Shown here: piece after piece, positions 1 through 4,867 of the stretch
How the letters are laid out: every line of letters begins with the position of its first letter
Numbering within the stretch: the stretch's first letter is position 1
Assembly: GCA_003485955.1 (NCBI GenBank)
Contig: DNHH01000119.1
Location: 1-6,253, forward strand
Direction: 5' to 3'
Source of the DNA: Opitutia bacterium
GTDB taxonomy: Bacteria > Verrucomicrobiota > Verrucomicrobiia > Opitutales > UBA953
Length of the DNA: 6,253 nt
Position numbers and translations under genes: made by a program
The notes under the pieces: model-generated
What the model was told of the DNA's origin: nothing
Databases searched by the model: none
Seen by the model: only the letters and a program-made list of their open reading frames with translations

Positions 1-2258
1 GGATGGCAAAGCCTGGGTACACACCCATGCGACTAGAAGACCTTGCTCGCGAAATTGGGGCCGACCAGGTCGCTTATAAACGACTGCGGAAAATTGTCCC
101 AAAACTCATTAACTCGGGCGCTCTAATTGTTGTTAAGCGCGACCTATTAGCCCTGCCACCACAAGGCGACCAACTCGAGGGTACGATTCTCTTTCGCAGT
201 AGCGGATCGGCACGCGTCGTTTTTGATCGCGATGACAAAGGTAATGCCCGCGACCCAGTACACATTCAGTCCGAAGATACCGGCGTAGCCCTCCATGGTG
301 ATCGTGTAGCTATTAAGATGGACCCACCTCGTCGCCGTGAAGCCGGCGATTGGGGCACGGGGCGAGTCACCCGGATCATCAAACGTGCGTTCACAACAGC
401 CGTCGGAACCTTACGCCGTACACGCTTAGCGTGGTATGTCATCCCTGACGACCCTCGGATCGTTCGCGAAATTGTCGTGCGCGATCCCGCAAGCTCAGGC
501 CTCAAGCCCCTGCCGAAAGTCGAAGACAAGGTTGTACTTCGCCTCGACCCTTGGGAGCGACGCAACACCAACCCTACCGGCACCCTCATTGAAGTCCTCG
601 GCGTCACCCACACGCCCATGGCCGAGTACAAGGGCATCCTCCGCCAGTACCGCCTCGAACCCGAATTCCCTGAAATCGTCGAAGCCGCTGCTCGCGCCTT
701 CCCTTCGAAAGTACCCGCATCCGATATCAAAACACGCGAAGACTTTCGCAAAGTGCCTACCATCACCATCGACCCCGATGACGCAAAAGACTTCGACGAC
801 GCTCTGTCCGTACAGACATTACCCGACGGCAATATCCGTATCGGCATTCATATCGCTGACGTCTCACACTATGTACGCATCGGCACCGCACTCGACACCG
901 AAGCACGTAGCCGCGGCAACTCCACCTACTTGGTGGGCACCGTTATACCGATGCTACCACATGCACTTTCCAGCGGGCTCTGCTCGTTGGTCGAAGGCGA
1001 AGACCGCTTAGTTAAATCGGTACTCGTCGATTTCTCGCCTGAAGGAAAAATCCTGAAGTCGACTTTTGCGAATGCCGTTATTTGCAGCCGTAAGCGCTTA
1101 ACTTACAAACAAGCCTTGGGCTTCCTCAAGGCAGACAGCAACGCCGCCATCCGGGCAATTCCTTCACCGCCTGCCCATCAAACGGGCTCCCCTGGAAAAC
1201 CGCTCTCGGAGATGAGTGAGTCTGACATTAATTTAGTCCGCGATATGGTGCGTACGCTTTGGCGCTTAGCTGACCGCATGCGCAAGGAACGTTTTGCTGC
1301 CGGATCGCTAGACCTTGATATGATGGAAGTTAAAATGTTCGTCGATAAGGATGGCTGGGCTGACCGCACCGAGATTGTCGTCCATGACGAATCCCACCAA
1401 CTCGTCGAAGAGTTCATGCTTCTGGCGAACGAAACTGTTGCCGAACAGTTAACCAAGGCACGCATCCCGCACATCTCACGTGTACACGACGAGCCCGATC
1501 CTGAAAAGCTGACGATGCTTCGTGATTCGCTGGCGATTGCGAATGTACGCGTTGGCGACCTTACCAAGCGTTCCGAAATGGTGAAGACCTTGTCCATTCT
1601 GAAAGACCGTGATGACGGGCACATTCTACGCGTCCAGTTGCTCCGCTCACTGCGCCAAGCCTGTTACCGCCCTGCGGCCGACGGACACTACGGTCTCGCG
1701 AAGCGACACTATAGTCACTTCACGTCGCCCATCCGACGGTATGCCGACTTAGTTGAACACCGCATCCTTGATGGCTGGATGACCAAGCACGGCATCCCTT
1801 CAGCTTCACTCGAAATTATCCGTACACCCGGTATCGGCGATTTAGCCCAAACCTGCGACCATATATCTATCACCGAACGGAATAGTGCCGAAGCGGAACG
1901 TGATTCTAAGAAAGTGAAACTGCTCGAACTCTTTGAGCGCGAAATGGAACGTCCGGATAAACGTCCCTTCGAAGCGCGCATCATGGAAGTCAAAGCGCAC
2001 GGCTTCATGGTCGAGCTCACCGCATCGCAGGCCTACGGCCTTGTGCATATGACGACGCTCAACGACGACTTCTACCGCATGCACCCTGACGGTAATGCAC
2101 TCGTCGGTCGACGCAATGGACGCGTCTACGCCGTTGGCGCCTCGCTCCAGGTTATCGTCGACAAAGTAGATCGTTTTAAACGCCAGGTAGACTTCCGTGT
2201 CTTTGAAGAAGCCTATAAACCGACACGCGGACCTGAGCGTCGCAAAGGTGGTCGGTAA
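1..2258 (+). CDS. rnr: Ribonuclease R (3'-5' exoribonuclease), 5' end outside window
   Basis: Processive 3'-5' hydrolytic exoribonuclease of the RNase II/R (RNB) family, which degrades structured RNA in the cytoplasm. Numbering from the first visible Met (position 3): an N-terminal winged-helix-like segment (about 1-50), cold-shock/OB-fold regions (about 57-205), the RNB catalytic domain (about 240-590) and a C-terminal S1 domain (about 655-735), followed by a short basic tail (ERRKGGR). The metal-binding signature TIDPDDAKDFDDA is at 255-267, with the conserved aspartates D257, D263, D265 and D266 all present. The second RNB signature, HFTSPIRRYADLVEHR, is at 572-587. An extra loop rich in Pro, Ser and Gly (about 378-405) follows RLTYKQA and is longer than in the E. 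coli enzyme. Met at position 3 is probably internal: family members usually carry a short helix before the PGY-P motif, and the frame is open to the window edge. The DUF2167 gene follows 41 bp downstream on the same strand. Identification is firm; the start is unknown. Confidence 0.96.
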   Translation, partial: MAKPGYTPMRLEDLAREIGADQVAYKRLRKIVPKLINSGALIVVKRDLLALPPQGDQLEGTILFRSSGSARVVFDRDDKGNARDPVHIQSEDTGVALHGDRVAIKMDPPRRREAGDWGTGRVTRIIKRAFTTAVGTLRRTRLAWYVIPDDPRIVREIVVRDPASSGLKPLPKVEDKVVLRLDPWERRNTNPTGTLIEVLGVTHTPMAEYKGILRQYRLEPEFPEIVEAAARAFPSKVPASDIKTREDFRKVPTITIDPDDAKDFDDALSVQTLPDGNIRIGIHIADVSHYVRIGTALDTEARSRGNSTYLVGTVIPMLPHALSSGLCSLVEGEDRLVKSVLVDFSPEGKILKSTFANAVICSRKRLTYKQALGFLKADSNAAIRAIPSPPAHQTGSPGKPLSEMSESDINLVRDMVRTLWRLADRMRKERFAAGSLDLDMMEVKMFVDKDGWADRTEIVVHDESHQLVEEFMLLANETVAEQLTKARIPHISRVHDEPDPEKLTMLRDSLAIANVRVGDLTKRSEMVKTLSILKDRDDGHILRVQLLRSLRQACYRPAADGHYGLAKRHYSHFTSPIRRYADLVEHRILDGWMTKHGIPSASLEIIRTPGIGDLAQTCDHISITERNSAEAERDSKKVKLLELFEREMERPDKRPFEARIMEVKAHGFMVELTASQAYGLVHMTTLNDDFYRMHPDGNALVGRRNGRVYAVGASLQVIVDKVDRFKRQVDFRVFEEAYKPTRGPERRKGGR

Positions 2259-2299
2259 AATCGTCTTGCACCCCCCCCTGCGGGCTTAAAGAAATTTGT
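2259..2299 (+). other. 41-bp gap between rnr and DUF2167 gene with a C8 tract
   Basis: This short spacer contains eight consecutive C (2271-2278) flanked by GCA and TGC, then CGGGC and an A-rich AAAGAAAT stretch just before the ATG at 2300. No GC-rich stem followed by a T-run is visible, so I see no intrinsic terminator, and the two genes may be co-transcribed. The AAAGAA segment is at best a weak ribosome-binding site. Confidence 0.5.
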
Positions 2300-3238
2300 A
2301 TGCGTCAACCCCTCGCATATTTAGCGGTCTTGGTTTGTGCCCTTGTCGGAGCAGCCGAAGAAACGCCCGCGCTCGATCCAAAGGTTCAGGCCGTCTTGGA
2401 CCGTGCTGCCAAAATGGACCCGCGCGCGGGCACCGTCAGCATCGAAGGCGCAAACGCTGAACTACACTTAACCGAATCCTACCGGTTTTTAGGTCCCGAC
2501 GACGCTCGCTTCGTACTTTGCGACGCCTGGGGCAATCCACCCACGATTGGCAACGGACTGAAAGGCCTGCTGGTGCCCAAAGGTTTTCACCCGCTACGTG
2601 CAGGCGCTTGGGCAGTGGCGATTCGCTATGAAGCCTGTGGATTCGTTAAAGACGACGACGCCGGTGAAATTGATGCGAAGAAACTTAAGGAAGGATTTAT
2701 AGAAGCCGAAGAAGAAAACAATCCTGAGCGCGTCAAAGCTGGCTATGGCGAGTTATGGATGGTCGATTGGGCTGAACCGCCACGTTACGACAAAGATCGG
2801 CACATTGTTTTCTGGGCGAAGCGCATGTCGGAAAAACGTGAAGGCACCAATGAAGATAGTTTAAATTATGAGGCGCGCTGCCTTGGTCGCCGTGGTCTTC
2901 TCTCCCTCAATGCAATCGGCAGCATGAGCGAGTTCACGCAAATTAAAGGCGCTATGGATGGCGTCATTGCCCAAGCTCAGTTTGCCGAAGGTGAACGTTA
3001 TATAGATTTTAACGAAGCCACCGATCACGTTGCTGAATACACCGTACTGGGACTTGTTGCCGCAGGTACGTTTGCGAAAATCGCCGCCAAAGGTGGACTA
3101 CTTCTGCTCATCGCGAAGTTTGGGAAATTTCTGATTTTTCCCGCTATCTTCTTCTGGAAGTATATCAAGGGAGGTGCGCAATGGGTCTGGCGCAAAATCC
3201 GCGGAGAAAAGAAGGATCAGGAAAAGTTTCTAGGCTAA
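2300..3238 (+). CDS. DUF2167 family membrane-anchored protein (COG4714-like)
   Basis: I recognise the DUF2167 family from several motifs: a GTVSIEGANAELHL start of the domain (44-57), YRFLGPDDAR (61-70), WGNP (77-80), AVAIRYEACGFVKDDDAGEID (105-125), GYGELWMVDWAEPPRYD (148-164), LNYEARCLGRRG (188-199) and the DHVAEYTVLGLVAAG segment (242-256) that leads into the membrane. Residues 1-18 are a hydrophobic signal peptide, with possible cleavage near VGA-AEE. The C-terminus has two hydrophobic stretches (about 246-274 and 277-288), then a Trp- and Lys-rich tail that would sit on the cytoplasmic side. The layout predicts a large extracytoplasmic domain anchored by its C-terminus. The molecular function of the family is not established; old annotations mention amylopullulanase regulation, for which this sequence gives no support. 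At 312 residues the length is ordinary for the family. The gene follows rnr by 41 bp and its last 9 bp overlap the end of the convergent glycosyltransferase gene. Confidence 0.87.
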   Translation: MRQPLAYLAVLVCALVGAAEETPALDPKVQAVLDRAAKMDPRAGTVSIEGANAELHLTESYRFLGPDDARFVLCDAWGNPPTIGNGLKGLLVPKGFHPLRAGAWAVAIRYEACGFVKDDDAGEIDAKKLKEGFIEAEEENNPERVKAGYGELWMVDWAEPPRYDKDRHIVFWAKRMSEKREGTNEDSLNYEARCLGRRGLLSLNAIGSMSEFTQIKGAMDGVIAQAQFAEGERYIDFNEATDHVAEYTVLGLVAAGTFAKIAAKGGLLLLIAKFGKFLIFPAIFFWKYIKGGAQWVWRKIRGEKKDQEKFLG

Positions 3239-3916
3239 GCGCAGGAATAGACGCCACCAGGCTTTTGCGTAATCCCAGGCCGCTTTGCCAAGACGTAAGC
3301 GCCGCGCACGGTCGTCGGTCCATGTCACCGGAATTTCCACAACACGCCCACCGGCGCGCTGCAAGCGAACCATCACTTCACCACCGAAGGCGAATCCGCC
3401 ACGCTCGGGCATGTTGAGTTTGGTAAAGCTGGCGGTGCGGATTAACTTCAAACCACAACCAGGGTCTGAGAGCGTCGAACCCGGCAGGCGTCGCCAGAAG
3501 AACGAGAGTATAGAAGAAATAAGTGATCGACCCGTACCACGACCAATAACCTGGGACCCTGGATGCCAGCGCGAGCCGACGACTGCATCGGCCTGACCCA
3601 ATCGGATGAGTGCCAAGCCGCGGAGTAATGCCTCAGGGTCAGCTGCCATGTCCGCGTCGCAGTAGGCCAACACGTCACTCTTTTCGGCGAGATGCCGCCA
3701 AGCGCAATGAATAGCCAAACCTTTATCAGGGTAATCAACGAGATGCACATACGACACGCCACAGCCCTCAACCCGTTGACGTGTATCATCCGTTGACCCG
3801 TTATCCGAAACCACGACCAAGGCATCCTGGCCCACCAAGGCAGACTGAATACGCGACAAGCCTGCCGCAATGCGCGTGGCCTCGTTATAGGCTGGTATGA
3901 CTACAAGGAGACGCAT
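3230..3916 (-). CDS. Glycosyltransferase family 2, dolichyl-phosphate-sugar-synthase-like
   Basis: GT-A fold glycosyltransferase that uses a nucleotide sugar, probably with a polyprenyl-phosphate acceptor at the cytoplasmic face of the inner membrane. The motifs appear in the expected order: VVIPAYNE (5-12), SDNGSTDDT (37-45), DKG (64-66), the metal-binding DxD in CDADM (86-90) followed by AADPEAL, VVGSRW (112-117), LSDPGCGLKLIR (149-160), FGGEVMVRLQRAG (177-189) and EIPVTWTDDRARRLRLG (194-210). The protein has 228 residues and no multi-spanning C-terminal domain. Its last 19 residues (KAWWRLFLRLA at the end) form an aromatic and basic amphipathic segment that could bind the membrane. An in-frame stop lies 21 bp upstream of the ATG, so this start is well fixed. 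The nearest SD-like GAGG is about 16 nt upstream, too far to be a good site. The gene is divergent from the barrel gene and shares its control region. The donor sugar and acceptor cannot be read from the sequence. Confidence 0.9.
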   Translation of the reverse strand: MRLLVVIPAYNEATRIAAGLSRIQSALVGQDALVVVSDNGSTDDTRQRVEGCGVSYVHLVDYPDKGLAIHCAWRHLAEKSDVLAYCDADMAADPEALLRGLALIRLGQADAVVGSRWHPGSQVIGRGTGRSLISSILSFFWRRLPGSTLSDPGCGLKLIRTASFTKLNMPERGGFAFGGEVMVRLQRAGGRVVEIPVTWTDDRARRLRLGKAAWDYAKAWWRLFLRLA

Positions 3917-3933
3917 TGAGATTTCAAAAGTGC

Positions 3934-3944
3934 CTCATAATGAG
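3934..3944. promoter_or_regulatory. Small palindrome CTCAT-A-ATGAG upstream of the glycosyltransferase gene
   Basis: A perfect inverted repeat with 5-bp arms around a single base, 18 bp upstream of the glycosyltransferase start codon. Its 1-base centre makes it a better DNA-binding site than an RNA hairpin. The ATGAG arm resembles the half-site of the operator at 4015-4029. On the glycosyltransferase mRNA it would overlap the only SD-like sequence (GAGG). It may be an additional, weaker site for the same regulator; this is inference. Confidence 0.35.
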
Positions 3945-3945
3945 T

Positions 3946-3978
3946 GGTTTTCAAACCAAAACCCGGTTTTATGAAACC
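3946..3978. repeat. Interleaved GGTTTT/AAAACC inverted repeats
   Basis: Three overlapping inverted repeats fill 33 bp: GGTTT-TC-AAACC (3946-3957), AAAACC-C-GGTTTT (3958-3970) and GGTTT-TATG-AAACC (3965-3978). The GGTTTT at 3946-3951 can also pair with AAAACC at 3958-3963. The segments can form mutually exclusive stems, so in a transcript of the glycosyltransferase leader they could switch between structures. Alternatively they are protein-binding sites. No function can be assigned from sequence alone. Confidence 0.5.
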
Positions 3979-3980
3979 TT

Positions 3981-3999
3981 ATTGAGAATGTATCTCAAT
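3981..3999. promoter_or_regulatory. Operator 1: 19-bp perfect-arm palindrome, Fur-box-like
   Basis: ATTGAGA-ATGTA-TCTCAAT has 7-bp perfect arms. The inner 15 bp (3983-3997) reads TGAGAAT-G-TATCTCA. Its left half matches the TGAGAAT half-site seen in many 7-1-7 Fur boxes; its right half matches TCTCA, with the two bases next to the centre swapped. It lies in the divergent intergenic region, centred 64 bp upstream of the barrel gene ATG. The regulator family is inferred from motif similarity only; another dimeric repressor is possible. Confidence 0.6.
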
Positions 4000-4006
4000 T
4001 TATTCC

Positions 4007-4037
4007 TTGCCGAATGAGACACATTCTCAACTTTAAA
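4007..4037 (+). promoter_or_regulatory. Possible sigma-70-type promoter for the barrel gene
   Basis: TTGCCG (4007-4012, 4 of 6 to the -35 consensus) and TTTAAA (4032-4037, 4 of 6 to the -10 consensus) are separated by 19 bp, longer than ideal. If this is the promoter, operator 2 occupies exactly the spacer and bound protein would block RNA polymerase. The match is weak and other arrangements are possible; the TTGAGA arms of the operators themselves resemble -35 elements. Confidence 0.25.
4015..4029. promoter_or_regulatory. Operator 2: near copy of operator 1 in inverted orientation
   Basis: TGAGACA-C-ATTCTCA. On the opposite strand it reads TGAGAATGTGTCTCA, identical to operator 1 (TGAGAATGTATCTCA) at 14 of 15 bases. 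The perfect arms are 5 bp (TGAGA/TCTCA). Its centre at 4022 is 32 bp from that of operator 1, about three helical turns, so two dimers would sit on the same face of the DNA. It lies 25 bp upstream of the barrel gene start codon. Confidence 0.6.
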
Positions 4038-4053
4038 ACACCCCTCTTTCAAC

Positions 4054-4857
4054 ATGCGAAATCTGCATCTCCTTCTCGCTGCTGCCGCAACTCAAGCCTG
4101 CGATAATCCCTTCACGTATTCCTACCTTACGGAAACGCTCAAGCCTGGCAAAACCGAGATCGTCCAATGGGCCACCGCACGACTCGGACGGAATATCGGC
4201 GCAGGCTACGATGCGCGCTATCGCGGCTTCGATTTCAAGACAGAGATTGAGAAGGGGCTCTCGGAGAATGAGCAAATCGCCTTCTACCTTAACTACCGCT
4301 ACTTTGAGACATCCGTTCGCGATGGTCTCCGTTTCGACGGCCTTCAAGTCGCTTACATGCGCATGCTCGCCGACCCAGACAAAGAGTCTTGGGGACAAGC
4401 TATCTATATCGAGCCCGGCTACTCGCAGAGCAGTTCGAAAAACGGCGCACTGCGCGACGAATACAGCCTCGAGCTAAAATACCTTCTCCAGCACAACTTC
4501 GGCGCCCAACAAGACTGGATCTACGCCGCCAACATCGTCACCGAAGTCGAGTACAAGCCAGCGTCGGAAGAAGACGCACTCAAACTTAAGCTCACCCAAG
4601 GAGTCGCCTACCAGATTAATACCAATTGGTTTGCTGGACTTGAGGTGGTAGCCGAAGCCGAGTGGGCAGAGATGAATGACTTCGAGTACTCGGCCGTGCT
4701 CGCTGGTCCCTGCTTCCGCCATCAGCGGGAGAGCGGTCTCTTCATTAGCCTGACCGTACTCGCCCAGATCTTCGGAACGTACGCGGATAAGGGAGACCTC
4801 AACGTCTCCGATAAAAGTCCTTGGGAAATCCGGTTAAAAGCCGGGATCGAGTTCTGA
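4054..4857 (+). CDS. Secreted, probable outer-membrane beta-barrel protein of unknown function
   Basis: A 267-residue protein with a short signal peptide (MRN, then LHLLLAAAAT), with likely cleavage after TQA at residue 15. The mature protein would then start with Cys16, but TQAC does not fit the lipobox well, so I favour signal peptidase I. The rest is a run of amphipathic strands with alternating hydrophobic and polar residues and many Tyr and Trp, for example YSLELKYLL (137-145), IYAANIVTEVEY (156-167), LKLKLTQGVAYQI (177-189), FAGLEVVAEAEW (193-204) and FISLTVLAQIF (230-240). The last strand, WEIRLKAGIEF, ends in Phe, the typical C-terminal signal of outer-membrane barrels. The motif pattern (YLTETLKPGKTEIVQW, then FKTEIEKGLSENEQIAFYLNYRY) recalls the DUF6662 group, but that assignment is from memory and unsure. 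No SD precedes the ATG; the 13 bases before it are mostly pyrimidines. In-frame TGA at 4015-4017 and the absence of another usual start codon fix this ATG. Two Fur-like operators precede it. Confidence 0.8.
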   Translation: MRNLHLLLAAAATQACDNPFTYSYLTETLKPGKTEIVQWATARLGRNIGAGYDARYRGFDFKTEIEKGLSENEQIAFYLNYRYFETSVRDGLRFDGLQVAYMRMLADPDKESWGQAIYIEPGYSQSSSKNGALRDEYSLELKYLLQHNFGAQQDWIYAANIVTEVEYKPASEEDALKLKLTQGVAYQINTNWFAGLEVVAEAEWAEMNDFEYSAVLAGPCFRHQRESGLFISLTVLAQIFGTYADKGDLNVSDKSPWEIRLKAGIEF

Positions 4858-4867
4858 GGCGACTCAG
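4854..4867. terminator. Short hairpin spanning both convergent stop codons
   Basis: CTGAG-GCGA-CTCAG is a 5-bp stem. In the plus-strand transcript it would close on a GNRA-type tetraloop. The stem contains the TGA of the barrel gene (4855-4857) on one side and the complement of the dxs TGA (4864-4866) on the other. No T-run follows on either strand, so it is not a classical intrinsic terminator; at most it is a 3'-end structure shared by both mRNAs. Confidence 0.3.

Noticed and set aside
266..847. 193-codon minus-strand open frame opposite rnr
   Set aside because: Antisense to conserved OB-fold and RNB coding sequence, with Arg/Ser-rich low-complexity translation typical of an antisense shadow.
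436..1011. 191-codon open frame on the plus strand in a second frame inside rnr
   Set aside because: It lies wholly within the well-supported RNase R domain, and its Ser/Thr/Pro-rich translation shows no recognisable domain. It is a frame shadow.
2268..2286. GC-rich spacer after rnr as an intrinsic terminator
   Set aside because: Only 3-bp arms (GCA/TGC or CCC/GGG) can form and no T-run follows.
3191..3269. CGCAAAA (3191-3197) and TTTTGCG (3263-3269) as terminator arms at the convergent junction
   Set aside because: The 7-bp arms are 65 bases apart, with no T-run in the right place; more likely chance than a terminator.
4067..4101. Barrel protein as a lipoprotein with Cys16 as the lipid-attachment site
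   Set aside because: The residues before Cys are T-Q-A, which does not fit the usual lipobox, and the mature part looks like a barrel. Signal peptidase I cleavage is preferred, though not proven.
4033..4398. 121-codon minus-strand open frame opposite the start of the barrel gene
   Set aside because: Runs antisense to the signal peptide and first strands of the barrel protein; no motif or start signal supports it.
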